Source: Acidobacteriaceae bacterium
GTDB lineage: Bacteria > Acidobacteriota > Terriglobia > Terriglobales > Acidobacteriaceae
Length of the DNA stretch: 64,000 nt
NCBI GenBank assembly: GCA_035944135.1
Contig: DASZBM010000002.1
Coordinates: forward strand, 1,302,001 to 1,366,000
Direction of reading: 5' to 3'
In this document: piece by piece, positions 17,589 through 26,673 of the stretch
How positions within the stretch are numbered: position 1 is the first letter of the stretch
How the letters are laid out: each line of letters begins with the position of its first letter
Program-made: the position numbers and the translations under genes
Notes under the pieces: generated by a model
What the model was told of the DNA's origin: nothing
Databases searched by the model: none
The model's input: the letters and a program-made list of their open reading frames with translations, nothing else

Positions 17589-18850
17589 GCGGGCGCCGGA
17601 GCCTCCACATCGCGGAGACTGGGCGCAATCTTCGCGCCGATAAAGAAGACCACCGCGCCAACCGCGAAGGAGATCAGCGTGACAGCCATGCCCAGCCGCA
17701 GATTGCTGTGGTCGCTGACAATGCCAATCACCTTCGACGATGGCATGTCGCCTAACACGTGAATCATGAACAACTGTCCAGCCATCGCCGTCGCACGCAG
17801 ACCATCCGGAACCGCGTTCAGCGTCGCCGCATTCACCGGCCCCGTGCCGAGAAAGATGAGAAACACCGCGGCTGAGAGTGACGGCACAATGAAAGCTCTC
17901 GGCCCAAAGAAGCACAGGATCGCAGGAGGAATCGTCAGCAACGCACTCAGTGCCGGAACCAGGTAGAGGGCCTTCGCGGTCCTCCTCGACCACACTTGCG
18001 CGATCCATCCGCCAAGCGCTGTGCCGCCTAATCCGGCGACAACGATGATCGGTCCCATCAGCCCGCCCGCCGCCTCAATCGAGTACCCCGCCTCGCGGTG
18101 CAAAAACGACGGCATCCACCACGAAATCCCTCCGAGCGAAAACGTCACGGCAGCGTAGCCAAGAATCGACGTCAGGTATGGTCCATTCTTCAGCAGCGAG
18201 ATCACACTCGCCCTGTCAGTCCTCGCCCGTTCGCGTCCCCGGTCGAGCCGCTTCGGCTCACGCATGAAGAACAGAATCAGCAGCGCCATCAGCAGGCCCG
18301 GAACAGCGCTGGTGATAAAGCTCATCCGCCATCCGTGATGCGCCGCCACCCACGCGCCCGCCTCGTAGCCGGCCGCCGCTCCCAACGGCAGCGCGATGTT
18401 GAAGATCGTCATCGCGCGATTCCGCTGCGATTCTGCGAAAAAATCCGCGAGCAGCGCCGGCGCAAACACGCCGAAACATGCCTCCCCGATACCCAGTGCC
18501 GCATGCCTCAGGTTCAGCGACATGTAACTGTGCACACTGGCTGTGAAGAAGTTCACAGCAGCAATCCCGAGCGCAGCCACCACGATCATCGGCTTGCGCG
18601 GAAAGCGATCGCCCAGCCACCCCGTAATCGGCGACGCGCAAACATACGCGACCATAAACCACAGCGTTAGCGACCCGATCTGGCTGTCGGTCAGCGCAAA
18701 CTCGTGCTTAATCTGTTCCTGTACGCCCGGGAGGATATAGCGGTCCAGGTAGTTCACGAAGTTCATCGCCGTCAGCAGGGCAAGCGCAGCCGTCGCGCCA
18801 GCCACCGCTCTTATCCTCGGCCTCACATCCAACGTCATCGACCCGAGCAT
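17585..18850 (-). CDS. MFS transporter, spinster-like
   Basis: A 421-residue permease with about 12 membrane segments. TM1 reads MNFVNYLDRYILPGV, the N-Y-x-D-R motif typical of spinster-homologue (Spns) transporters. The loop between TM2 and TM3 has GWLGDRFPRKPMIV, the MFS motif A. Spns relatives export lipids or sphingoid compounds in eukaryotes; bacterial substrates are mostly unknown. The gene is translationally coupled to the downstream glycosyltransferase, suggesting joint handling of a glycosylated or lipid product (inference). Start choice: ATG 18850 or the internal ATG at 18838. Confidence 0.9.
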   Translation of the reverse strand: MLGSMTLDVRPRIRAVAGATAALALLTAMNFVNYLDRYILPGVQEQIKHEFALTDSQIGSLTLWFMVAYVCASPITGWLGDRFPRKPMIVVAALGIAAVNFFTASVHSYMSLNLRHAALGIGEACFGVFAPALLADFFAESQRNRAMTIFNIALPLGAAAGYEAGAWVAAHHGWRMSFITSAVPGLLMALLILFFMREPKRLDRGRERARTDRASVISLLKNGPYLTSILGYAAVTFSLGGISWWMPSFLHREAGYSIEAAGGLMGPIIVVAGLGGTALGGWIAQVWSRRTAKALYLVPALSALLTIPPAILCFFGPRAFIVPSLSAAVFLIFLGTGPVNAATLNAVPDGLRATAMAGQLFMIHVLGDMPSSKVIGIVSDHSNLRLGMAVTLISFAVGAVVFFIGAKIAPSLRDVEAPAPA

Positions 18851-18883
18851 AGCAGGTGCACGCCAGCCAAAACGTGACGTAGC

Positions 18884-19891
18884 ATGGCTCGCATGCCGCT
18901 CGCCGTAAAACTTGCCGCCGCAGCAGCGATTGCCATCTCACTTCCCATGAGTAACGGAAAGCCTGCCGCACCCGAACCCTCTGTTCTCCGACTCGACCCC
19001 GCACTCGACGCCCTGATTCCTCCAGGCGCCAGGCCCGAGCTCGTCGCCAACGGCTTCAACTTCACCGAAGGTCCGCAGTGGAGACACGGCCGGCTTTGGT
19101 TTGTCGATGGCCCCGCAAACAAACTGCGCGCCACTACGCCGGACGGCCACATCACCGAGCTGCTCACCTCCGCCTCAGGTTTCGCCAACTTCCTCGGACC
19201 AAACGGCAACGCCCCCGACGCTCAGGGCAGTGTCGTCATGTGCGAACAGGACGGCCGCCGCGTCGTCCGCCTCGTCGGTCCTGACGATCACCTTAAAGTC
19301 GAAACGCTTTTCGAAAAGTACGAGGGCAAGCGCCTCAACAGCCCGAACGACATCATCTTCGCCGCTGACGGGAGCTTCTACTTCACAGACCCGCCGTACG
19401 GCCTCAAAGGCATGGACAAGGATCCTGCCAAGGAGCTGCCCTTCAACGGCGTATATCACTACAAGGACGGCAAGCTCACGCTCGTGATCCGCGACCTGAC
19501 ACTCCCCAACGGCATCACGCTCACCGAAGATGGCAAGACCATGTACGTCGCGAACTCCGGCCCGCACATGATGTACATGAAGTATCCCGTAAACCCCGAC
19601 GGCACCGTCGGTCCCGGCACAATGCTCATCGACTTTCAACCCTCACCCGAGCACGGCGTCCCCGACGGTCTGAAGCTCGATACACAAGGAAATCTCTGGG
19701 CCTCAAGCCCCGGCGGCATCCGCATCATCACCCCTGCAGGCAAGGTCCTCGGCCAGATCAAGTTGCCGGAGGTCGCAGCAAACCTCGCCTGGGGCGATGA
19801 CGGCAAGACGCTCTACATCTGCGCCTCCCACAGTGTGTACAAGCTGCGCACCAGCGTAATGGGGCGCATGCCGCTCTTCTCGCAGCCCTGA
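18884..19891 (+). CDS. SMP-30/gluconolactonase/LRE-family secreted protein
   Basis: A 335-residue six-bladed beta-propeller with an N-terminal signal peptide (MPLAVKLAAAAAIAISLPM...). Family marks are GFNFTEGPQWRHGRLWFVD, the calcium/substrate site KRLNSPNDIIFAADGSFYFTDPPYGL, the LPNGITLTEDGKTMYVANS block and HGVPDGLKLDTQGNLWASS. It probably hydrolyses a sugar lactone in the periplasm. It is divergent from the MFS gene with only 33 bp between start codons, and 54 bp ahead of the oxidoreductase gene. Confidence 0.9.
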   Translation: MARMPLAVKLAAAAAIAISLPMSNGKPAAPEPSVLRLDPALDALIPPGARPELVANGFNFTEGPQWRHGRLWFVDGPANKLRATTPDGHITELLTSASGFANFLGPNGNAPDAQGSVVMCEQDGRRVVRLVGPDDHLKVETLFEKYEGKRLNSPNDIIFAADGSFYFTDPPYGLKGMDKDPAKELPFNGVYHYKDGKLTLVIRDLTLPNGITLTEDGKTMYVANSGPHMMYMKYPVNPDGTVGPGTMLIDFQPSPEHGVPDGLKLDTQGNLWASSPGGIRIITPAGKVLGQIKLPEVAANLAWGDDGKTLYICASHSVYKLRTSVMGRMPLFSQP

Positions 19892-19945
19892 GAACTGCTA
19901 TCAATCCACATCTGCAGCTCAATTGAGGAGCGTACATTTATTCGC

Positions 19946-21067
19946 ATGAGCCTTATGGACCGCCGCGCCTTCGCCAAGCTCTCTGCCCTCTCGCTCGCCG
20001 CCACTCGCCTCTCTGCGCAAAAGCCCGCAACCTCCGTCACCGGCGCGCCTACATTGTCGAAGCCCGTCGGCTTCGCTCCCGTCGGAATCGGAGACATCTC
20101 CAAGATCTTCATGCAGGCCTGCGACCGCACGCCGAACGCGAACATCACCGGCATCGTCACCGGCCATCCTGCTGAGAAAGGCACGAAATACGCCGCGCAG
20201 TACAAGCTCCCGCAGAGTTCGATCTACACCTACGAGACGTACGACAAGATTCGCGATAACCCCGCTATTGAGGCCGTCTACATCGGTCTTCCCAACTCCA
20301 TGCACTGCGAGTACACCATCCGCGGCGCAGAAGCCGGCAAGCACGTCCTCTGCGAAAAGCCCATGGCCATCTCTTCGGCGGAATGCCGCAGGATGATCGA
20401 CGCCTGCCGCGCGCACAACGTGAAGCTGATGATCGCCTACCGCGTGCACTACGACCCCACCTTTACCCAAATCCGCAAGATGATTCACGACGGTGACATC
20501 GGCGATCTCGTCGGCTTCCAGGGTGGCTTCTACGGCCAGAAAAAAACCGGCGAGTGGCGACTCAATCGCGCGCTCGCCGGCGGCGGTTCACTCCTCGACC
20601 TCGGCATCTATCCGCTCAACGCTATCCGCTGGTTATGCGCCGAAGAACCGAATGACTTCCGGGCAATGGTCTCGACGATGGAAAAAGGCCCGCGCTTCGC
20701 GCAGGTCGAACAGACTGTCGAGTGGGTGATGAAGTTCCCCTCTGGCATCCTCGCCAACTGCGGCTCTTCCTATGGCATGGATGGCCCCGCGTTTCTCCAG
20801 ATCGATGGCTCGAAAGGCCGCATCCACATCGAGCCCGCCTTTTACTACGGCGACGTCAAGTACACCTTCACCGGCCACACGCGCAACGGCGACGTCTCCG
20901 GAGGTTATCCGGTCACCGGTCAATACGATCAGTTCACGGCCGAGGCCGACCACTTCGCGGCTTGCATCCGCAATAACCGCACCCCGGATACACCCGGCGA
21001 AGAGGGCCTCGCTGACATGCTCGCCATTGAGGCCATTTACAAAGCGGCAGGCACACCTATTGCCTAA
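19946..21067 (+). CDS. Gfo/Idh/MocA-family oxidoreductase with Tat signal
   Basis: A 373-residue NAD(P)-dependent sugar oxidoreductase. The N-terminus MSLMDRRAFAKLSALSLAA is a twin-arginine signal (DRRAFAK). The Rossmann part begins at VGFAPVGIGDISKIFMQACD, and the family motif CEKPMAISSAECRRMIDAC is at about residue 135. The C-terminal domain has GGGSLLDLGIYPLNAIRW. Exported members of this family include glucose-fructose oxidoreductase. With the lactonase-like gene upstream, a periplasmic sugar to lactone to acid route is a reasonable inference. Confidence 0.92.
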   Translation: MSLMDRRAFAKLSALSLAATRLSAQKPATSVTGAPTLSKPVGFAPVGIGDISKIFMQACDRTPNANITGIVTGHPAEKGTKYAAQYKLPQSSIYTYETYDKIRDNPAIEAVYIGLPNSMHCEYTIRGAEAGKHVLCEKPMAISSAECRRMIDACRAHNVKLMIAYRVHYDPTFTQIRKMIHDGDIGDLVGFQGGFYGQKKTGEWRLNRALAGGGSLLDLGIYPLNAIRWLCAEEPNDFRAMVSTMEKGPRFAQVEQTVEWVMKFPSGILANCGSSYGMDGPAFLQIDGSKGRIHIEPAFYYGDVKYTFTGHTRNGDVSGGYPVTGQYDQFTAEADHFAACIRNNRTPDTPGEEGLADMLAIEAIYKAAGTPIA

Positions 21068-21134
21068 GCTGACCTTACTGACCCCGTCAGGAATGGTAGG
21101 GAGCTCCGAATGATTTAGAAAGCAAAGGACTTCA

Positions 21135-21176
21135 CGTTCTCCGAAGCCCTTGCGCAACCTGTCTGCGCGGAGAACG
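21135..21176 (+). promoter_or_regulatory. Structured leader upstream of the KaiC-like gene
   Basis: CGTTCTCCG (21135-21143) pairs perfectly with CGGAGAACG (21168-21176), and GCGCA/TGCGC (21152-21156 / 21164-21168) forms an inner stem. It lies between the oxidoreductase stop and the KaiC-like start. It could be a terminator without T-tract or a 5'-leader fold. Confidence 0.35.
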
Positions 21177-21284
21177 CATCCTACCTGACGCCTCTGCGAT
21201 TCGGTACCTGGACTCTCCGGTTTGCCGTCAAATCTGGTGGAAAGTTTGTTATCCGTTCGTACCCCCTCGGAGACCTCGGCATTA

Positions 21285-22820
21285 ATGGAAGATCACGCAA
21301 CGACACACCCCAACGGTTCTCGCGCCGCTTCGCCCTCTCCACGCCGCATCAGCACTGGTGTGGCTGGTATTGACGACATCCTTGGCGGAGGTATCCCGTC
21401 CGGCCACCTCTATCTTGTCGAGGGCGATCCCGGCACCGGAAAGACCACGTTTGCCCTGCAGTTTCTGCTTGCCGGCGCTGCCCGGGGCGAGAAGTGCATG
21501 TACGTCACCCTTTCGGAGTCAAACCACGAGCTCGCGGAGGTTGCCGCCTCCCACGGCTGGGACCTCGACTCGATCGTGCTCTTCGAGATGATTCCCACCG
21601 ACGAAGACTTGAGCCCCGAGGCGCAGTACACCGTATTTCACCCCTCTGATGTCGAGCTCGCGGACACAATCACTGCCATCGTGAAGCAGATCAATATCGT
21701 CAACCCGGAACGCGTAGTCTTCGACTCCCTCTCGGAGTTCCGCATGCTGGCGCGAGATCCCTTGAAGTATCGCCGCCAGATCCTCGCGCTCAAGCGGCAC
21801 TTTGCCGGTCGCGACTGCACCGTGCTTCTGCTGGACGACCGCACGTCAGATGATGCTGACAGCGATCTGCAGCTCCGCTCACTGGCCCACGGTGTGATCA
21901 AGCTCCAGACACTCGAACGGGACTTCGGTATCAGCCGCCGTCGCCTTGCCATCCACAAGTTGCGCGGTTCGTCCTTCCGCGAGGGCTTTCACGACTACGC
22001 CATTCGCACAGGCGGCATCGATGTCTATCCCCGCCTCATCGCAGCCGAGCACAACCCCGGCTTCGTTCGCAAATGCGTCCCCAGCGGTCTTACCGAGCTG
22101 GACGAGCTCTTCGGCGGCGGCATCGACAACGGCACGAGCACGCTTCTGATGGGACCTGCCGGCTGCGGCAAATCCACCATCGCGCTCCGCTATGCAATCT
22201 CCGCCGCAGAGCGCGGCGAAAAAGCTGCAGTCTTTATCTTCGACGAGACCTTAACGACACTGGTCACGCGCTCTCAGGGTCTCAACATGGACCCGACGCC
22301 CTATATCGAGAATGGCACCCTCGAGATCCAGCAGATCGACCCCGCCGAGCTCTCGCCCGGCGAGTTTATTGCACGCATCCGTCGTCTCGTCGACGCCCAG
22401 GATCTGAGCGTCGTAATCATCGACAGTATCAATGGCTTCCTGAATGCCATGCCGCACGAACAGTTCCTCGCTATGCAGCTGCACGAGCTGTTCTCCTATC
22501 TCGGCCAGCAGGGTATCGCCACCCTCGTTACGATGGCGCAGCACGGGTTCGTAGGCATCACCCAGGCCCCGATTGACGTAAGTTATCTCGCTGACTCCGT
22601 CCTTCTATTCCGCTACTTCGAGCGCGCCGGAAGCGTCTACCAGGCGCTCTCTGTCGTAAAGAAGCGCAGCGGCCGACACGAACGCACCATCCGCGAACTC
22701 GTTTTTCGAGACGGCCATGTTCGAGTCGGCCCGGTTCTCACCAAGTTTGAAGGAGTCCTCACCGGACATCCGTCCTTCACCGGATCCGCAGAGGAGACTG
22801 ACTCTGAACTCGGCCAATGA
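21285..22820 (+). CDS. Double-domain KaiC-like ATPase
   Basis: A 511-residue protein with two RecA/KaiC domains. Domain 1 has GIDDILGGGIPSGHLYLVEG, Walker A GDPGTGKTT and Walker B-like RVVFDSLSE. Domain 2 has LTELDELFGGGIDNGTSTLL, GPAGCGKST and VVIIDSINGF. The ATG at 21285 is preferred; a TTG-started version 21 codons longer exists. Non-cyanobacterial double-KaiC proteins are thought to act in signalling rather than as clocks. It overlaps or abuts a histidine kinase gene, supporting a KaiC/kinase signalling pair. KaiA and KaiB are not in the window. Confidence 0.9.
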   Translation: MEDHATTHPNGSRAASPSPRRISTGVAGIDDILGGGIPSGHLYLVEGDPGTGKTTFALQFLLAGAARGEKCMYVTLSESNHELAEVAASHGWDLDSIVLFEMIPTDEDLSPEAQYTVFHPSDVELADTITAIVKQINIVNPERVVFDSLSEFRMLARDPLKYRRQILALKRHFAGRDCTVLLLDDRTSDDADSDLQLRSLAHGVIKLQTLERDFGISRRRLAIHKLRGSSFREGFHDYAIRTGGIDVYPRLIAAEHNPGFVRKCVPSGLTELDELFGGGIDNGTSTLLMGPAGCGKSTIALRYAISAAERGEKAAVFIFDETLTTLVTRSQGLNMDPTPYIENGTLEIQQIDPAELSPGEFIARIRRLVDAQDLSVVIIDSINGFLNAMPHEQFLAMQLHELFSYLGQQGIATLVTMAQHGFVGITQAPIDVSYLADSVLLFRYFERAGSVYQALSVVKKRSGRHERTIRELVFRDGHVRVGPVLTKFEGVLTGHPSFTGSAEETDSELGQ

Positions 22821-24021
22821 ACGCTCGATTCGCGAGACCCGGACCATCGTTCTTGCCCCCACAGGCAGAGACGCGCAGTTGATCTCTGCCGTCATCGAAC
22901 GCTCCGGCCACCCTTGCCACATCGCTGCCACGATCACCGAGCTCGATGACGAGATCCGCAGCGGAGCCGGCGCTGCTATCGTCGCGGAGGAGGCCTGCAA
23001 AGGCGACGCCATCGACCGCCTGCAACCGGTCCTCGCCGAGCAGCCCTCCTGGTCGGACTTTCCGTTGATCCTTCTCATCGCCGGCGGCCGTGTCACCGTC
23101 GAGAGCGAGCGCCTCCGCCGGATCCGTGAACCTCTCGGCAATGTCCTCCTGCTCGAACGCCCAATTCGACCTGAGACCTTGCTCAGTACGCTTGAGACCG
23201 CACTCCGCGGACGACTGCGCCAGTACCAGATCCGGGATCAGATGCAGCAGGCCGAGATCGCGCAGGAGGCGCTCCGTCGCTCCGAGAAGCTTGCGGTCAC
23301 CGGCCGCCTCGCCGCCAGCATTGCGCACGAGATCAACAATCCGCTGGAGTCCGTCACCAATCTTCTCTATCTGGCTCGCTCGGAGCCGTCACCCGACATC
23401 GTGCGTCATTACATCTCTCTCGCCGACCAGGAACTTGCTCGCGTCACGGAGATAACCAAGAACACGCTGCGCTTTTATCGAGAGCCCAGCCAGCCGTCCA
23501 CCATTGACCTGGTGAAGGTGCTGGACTCCGTACTTTCCCTCTACAGCTCGCGCCTCAACGCCGCTGGTGTTCACATCTCCAAACAGATCCGCAATTCTTC
23601 CGTTCCTCTCACAACCTCGCTTGGCGAGCTCCGTCAAGTCATCGCCAACATCATCGGTAACGCACTCGATGCCATGCGCAATGGTGGAAAGCTCGCCGTT
23701 CGGATCTCCACAGAAGAGCGCTCGTGGCGCCCCGGCCGAAGCATGGCGCGCCTCACCATCGCCGACAACGGCACCGGCATCCCGCAGGATCTTCTTTCGC
23801 GCATCTTCGAGCCGTTTGTCACCACCAAAGGCGAGACCGGCACAGGTCTCGGTCTCTGGGTGACTGCCGAGCTTGCCCGCAAGAACGGCTGGACCATCCG
23901 TGTTCGCAGCTGCGCGCACGCCCCGCGCAGCGGCACCACCTTCTCCATCCTGCTTCCGCTGCTACCCACTCCCGTCTCAGCCACACCGTCCGATCAACTC
24001 CTGGCCGGCTACGCTGTCTAG
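22717..24021 (+). CDS. Sensor histidine kinase with N-terminal pseudo-receiver
   Basis: A cytoplasmic kinase. The N-terminal ~140 residues have a receiver-like pattern (TIVLAPTGRDAQLISAVI ... LLLERPIRPETLLSTLETAL) but no clear phosphoacceptor Asp, followed by a short helix. The HisKA domain has the phospho-His in ASIAHEINNPLESV. The HATPase_c part has N in IANIIGNALDAM, G1 ADNGTGIP, and GETGTGLGLWV. No membrane segment is seen. The ATG at 22717 would overlap the KaiC gene by 104 bp; in-frame CTG codons at 22798 and 22804 are alternatives. The ATGA at the KaiC stop is in the wrong frame, so the true start is uncertain. Confidence 0.88.
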   Translation: MFESARFSPSLKESSPDIRPSPDPQRRLTLNSANERSIRETRTIVLAPTGRDAQLISAVIERSGHPCHIAATITELDDEIRSGAGAAIVAEEACKGDAIDRLQPVLAEQPSWSDFPLILLIAGGRVTVESERLRRIREPLGNVLLLERPIRPETLLSTLETALRGRLRQYQIRDQMQQAEIAQEALRRSEKLAVTGRLAASIAHEINNPLESVTNLLYLARSEPSPDIVRHYISLADQELARVTEITKNTLRFYREPSQPSTIDLVKVLDSVLSLYSSRLNAAGVHISKQIRNSSVPLTTSLGELRQVIANIIGNALDAMRNGGKLAVRISTEERSWRPGRSMARLTIADNGTGIPQDLLSRIFEPFVTTKGETGTGLGLWVTAELARKNGWTIRVRSCAHAPRSGTTFSILLPLLPTPVSATPSDQLLAGYAV

Positions 24022-24033
24022 CGACGCAAGGCA

Positions 24034-24063
24034 CAAAAAAAGCCCCGGAGCGCGACCGGGGCT
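24034..24063 (-). terminator. Rho-independent terminator for the cytochrome P460 gene
   Basis: AGCCCCGG / CCGGGGCT forms an 8-bp stem with a 7-base loop. On the minus strand it is followed by a run of T (plus-strand A-run at 24034-24041). It lies 27 bp beyond the P460 stop and also separates it from the convergent kinase gene. Confidence 0.8.
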
Positions 24064-24090
24064 GATACATTCCTGCAACTTCGTCACTGG

Positions 24091-24705
24091 CTAAAGAGGT
24101 TGTTTCGACTCCGGCGTGGATATCTCCTGCAGATACTTTTCCGCAAGTGTGCTCTTCAGCTTCGCAATCGGCAGCAGAGTCGGATAAAACTGCACGAACG
24201 TCGTGTCCACTGCTCCATGGTCCTGGTGGCAGCTGTAGCAGTTCGAAGTCGGCGGATCCAGCCTACCGGTCCTCCCTCCGTCAAATCCGAAGAACGCCCA
24301 CTTGCCCGGAAAACGCGCGTCGTCCTTCACGTGCACCTCAAGCCCCATAATCTCGTCCTGATAGCTTCCGCGCTGATTGATCGATCCTCTTCCTCGCGCG
24401 CCGCGGACCTCCAGCACAAGCATCGTCTTGTCCGGCCAATGCCCTGTCGCGACGAAAGCTCTGTACGCCTCCGGATTGACGAACACGTTATCGAACATGT
24501 GATGGTCCGGCATCGCCGAGCTCGCGCTATAGCTCATGTCGAAACCGCTCGTCAGATATACCCAATCACGGTAATGTTCCGGAAACTTCAGCTGCGCATC
24601 GCTCGTGTACTGTGGGTCGTCTTCAGCCGGCATCAGGCAGAGAAACTTCGCCACTGGAATCAGCAGCGCTGTAAGGGCCAACGCAACCTTGGCTGTAGTA
24701 AGCAT
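24091..24705 (-). CDS. Cytochrome P460-family protein
   Basis: A 204-residue exported heme protein. The ATG at 24705 starts a signal/anchor segment (MLTTAKVALALTALLIP). The C-terminal heme site NCYSCHQDHGAVDTTFVQFYP carries CxxCH and the downstream stretch typical of the P460 family. GFDMSYSASSAMPDHHMFDN and a lysine-containing mid-region (the P460 cross-link residue cannot be assigned by eye) agree with this. P460 proteins oxidise hydroxylamine/NO or act as cytochrome c'-beta. It is divergent from the LytS-type kinase gene. Confidence 0.82.
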   Translation of the reverse strand: MLTTAKVALALTALLIPVAKFLCLMPAEDDPQYTSDAQLKFPEHYRDWVYLTSGFDMSYSASSAMPDHHMFDNVFVNPEAYRAFVATGHWPDKTMLVLEVRGARGRGSINQRGSYQDEIMGLEVHVKDDARFPGKWAFFGFDGGRTGRLDPPTSNCYSCHQDHGAVDTTFVQFYPTLLPIAKLKSTLAEKYLQEISTPESKQPL

Positions 24706-24817
24706 GCTCGCAGTATGCGTCCCCGCCCCCCTGGAGACCAGACCAGCCACTGCACCGTTCCTGCCACTCGCTGCATACCTGTTTCCCGCGCATGCCTCGC
24801 AGGTCTACGATTCCTGC

Positions 24818-25915
24818 ATGGACAATCGCAGCCCGGCTCCCCGCTGCACGTCATGGCTGTGGATCGCCGCCGTATGGTTAGGCTTCGGTCTCCTCGACGC
24901 CATCGACAGCGTGATCATCATGCATGCGGAAGGCATGCATCATGCCTGGGGCAGGCTTTTTATTACGTCCGTTCTTGCGTGGATCCCATGGGCGCTCGCC
25001 ACCGCGCTTGTCATGCGTCTCAATCAGCGCTTTCCCATTACGCAATGGCGCTCCTGGAAGACATGGCTCTTTCACGTCTCGGCTTATCTCGCGCTCGACT
25101 TCGCCTGGACCGCCTGGTACGCCGGCCTGGAGTTACTGCTTAATCCTTACGCAGCCCATGATCCTCCGAAGCCGTTCCACACTGTCTGGCTGCGTGCCTC
25201 GGCCGACCATCTGCTCGCTTCCTTCATCCTCTACGGCGCCGTTGTCGCCGTAGATACTGTCCTCGATTCACGCGCTCGGCTCGCCCGCCAGCAGGCAGAA
25301 ACCGCCCGTCTCAACGAGCAACTCTCCAAGGCGCAACTCGACGGCGTTCGGCGACAGATTGAACCGCACTTTCTCTTCAATACACTCAACTCCGTCTCCG
25401 CCCTTGTCCGAGAGCACCGCAACGATGCTGCCGTCATGATGATCGCCGGCCTCAGCGACTTCCTCCGCCGCCTCCTTCAGGATCCATCGCGCCAGCAGGT
25501 TCCCCTCGCCGAAGAGATGGAATTCGCGCAGAAGTATCTCGAGATCCAGAAGGTTCGCTTCGTCGACCGCTTGCAGCTTGCCGTCGATGTGCCCAGCGAT
25601 CTGCTCGTCGCACAGGTTCCCACGCTCATCCTGCAGCTCATGCTTGAAAACGCCATCAAGCACGGCATCTCCAAGCGCGCGCAAGGCGGTCTCGTGCGCA
25701 TCTCCGCTTCACGCTCCAACGGCTCACTTACGCTCTCGGTCTACAACGACGGCCCTGGACTCGCCGCCGAGAATGCAACCGCCTCGGGCATCGGTCTCAC
25801 CAACATGCGCATGCGCCTGCAGGGCCTCTATGGCGACTCATTTGCGCTGCATATGCAGAATCAACAACCCAGTGGTGTTGAAGTCTCCGTCTCCGTTCCC
25901 TTCGTCGAAAACTAG
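24818..25915 (+). CDS. LytS-type sensor histidine kinase (His_kinase family)
   Basis: A 365-residue membrane kinase. About four hydrophobic segments occupy residues 10-140, followed by a coiled linker (RARLARQQAETARLNEQLSKAQL). The His_kinase domain has the phospho-His in RRQIEPHFLFNTLNSVSALV, and the ATPase part has LMLENAIKHGI and a G-box GIGLTNMRMRLQ. The ATG at 24818 is preferred; the upstream open frame overlaps the divergent P460 gene. It lies 8 bp before its LytTR response regulator, forming a two-component system. Confidence 0.92.
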   Translation: MDNRSPAPRCTSWLWIAAVWLGFGLLDAIDSVIIMHAEGMHHAWGRLFITSVLAWIPWALATALVMRLNQRFPITQWRSWKTWLFHVSAYLALDFAWTAWYAGLELLLNPYAAHDPPKPFHTVWLRASADHLLASFILYGAVVAVDTVLDSRARLARQQAETARLNEQLSKAQLDGVRRQIEPHFLFNTLNSVSALVREHRNDAAVMMIAGLSDFLRRLLQDPSRQQVPLAEEMEFAQKYLEIQKVRFVDRLQLAVDVPSDLLVAQVPTLILQLMLENAIKHGISKRAQGGLVRISASRSNGSLTLSVYNDGPGLAAENATASGIGLTNMRMRLQGLYGDSFALHMQNQQPSGVEVSVSVPFVEN

Positions 25916-25923
25916 GAGCGATC

Positions 25924-26667
25924 TTGTCCGTCGATCCACCAACAATCCGCGCCGTCATCGTCGACGATGAGCCACTCGCACGCTCCAACCTGCGTCTTCT
26001 GCTCCAGCGCGATTCGAACATCAACATCGTAGCCGAGTGCGGCTCCGGCCCTGATGCTCCCGCTGTTATTCGCAAGTCGCGCCCCGATTTGCTCTTCCTC
26101 GACGTCCAGATGCCCGAGTGCGATGGCTTCGACGTCATCGAGCTCCTCGGCGCTGATCTTCCCGTCGCGATCGTCTTCGTCACGGCCTACGATCACTACG
26201 CACTTCGCGCCTTCGAGGCCGGCGCGCTCGATTACCTCCTCAAGCCGTTCGACAATGCACGCTTCGATCTCGCACTCTCACGCGCAAAGCAGAAGATCGA
26301 GCACGGCAAAGACCACCCGCGCAAATTCGACCGCCTAACTATCAAGTCCGCCGGCCAAATTGCCTTTGTCTCCCTCTCCGAGATCGATTGGATCGAGGCC
26401 GCCGACTACTACGCTGCTCTGCACATCGGCGCTCGCACGCACCTGCTCCGCCGCAGCCTCTCCGATCTCGAGCAGGATCTCGACCCCGCACTCTTCTGCC
26501 GCATCCATCGCTCCGCGATCGTCAATCTCGATCGCGTCCGTGGTCTCCGCTCCAACGAAGACGGCGATTACACCGTTCTTCTCCACAACAACGCCACGCT
26601 TCGACTCAGTCGCAAATATCGGAAGCAACTTCAATCTCGTCTGGGCGTGCTCACAGAATCCGTCTGA
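25924..26667 (+). CDS. LytTR-family response regulator
   Basis: A 247-residue DNA-binding regulator that starts with TTG after AGGAG (spacing ~5). The receiver domain is intact: VIVDDEPLAR acidic pair, phospho-Asp in LLFLDVQMPECDG, T in VTAYD and K in LLKPFDN. A linker leads to the LytTR domain (about residues 140-245), including IDWIEAADYYAALHI and FCRIHRSAIVNLDRV. It is the partner of the LytS-type kinase immediately upstream. The target is unknown; the divergent P460 gene is one candidate. Confidence 0.93.
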   Translation: MSVDPPTIRAVIVDDEPLARSNLRLLLQRDSNINIVAECGSGPDAPAVIRKSRPDLLFLDVQMPECDGFDVIELLGADLPVAIVFVTAYDHYALRAFEAGALDYLLKPFDNARFDLALSRAKQKIEHGKDHPRKFDRLTIKSAGQIAFVSLSEIDWIEAADYYAALHIGARTHLLRRSLSDLEQDLDPALFCRIHRSAIVNLDRVRGLRSNEDGDYTVLLHNNATLRLSRKYRKQLQSRLGVLTESV

Positions 26668-26673
26668 ACTGTG

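Noticed and set aside
22817-22819. ATG in the ATGA at the KaiC stop as the start of the histidine kinase
   Set aside because: It is out of frame with the kinase reading frame.
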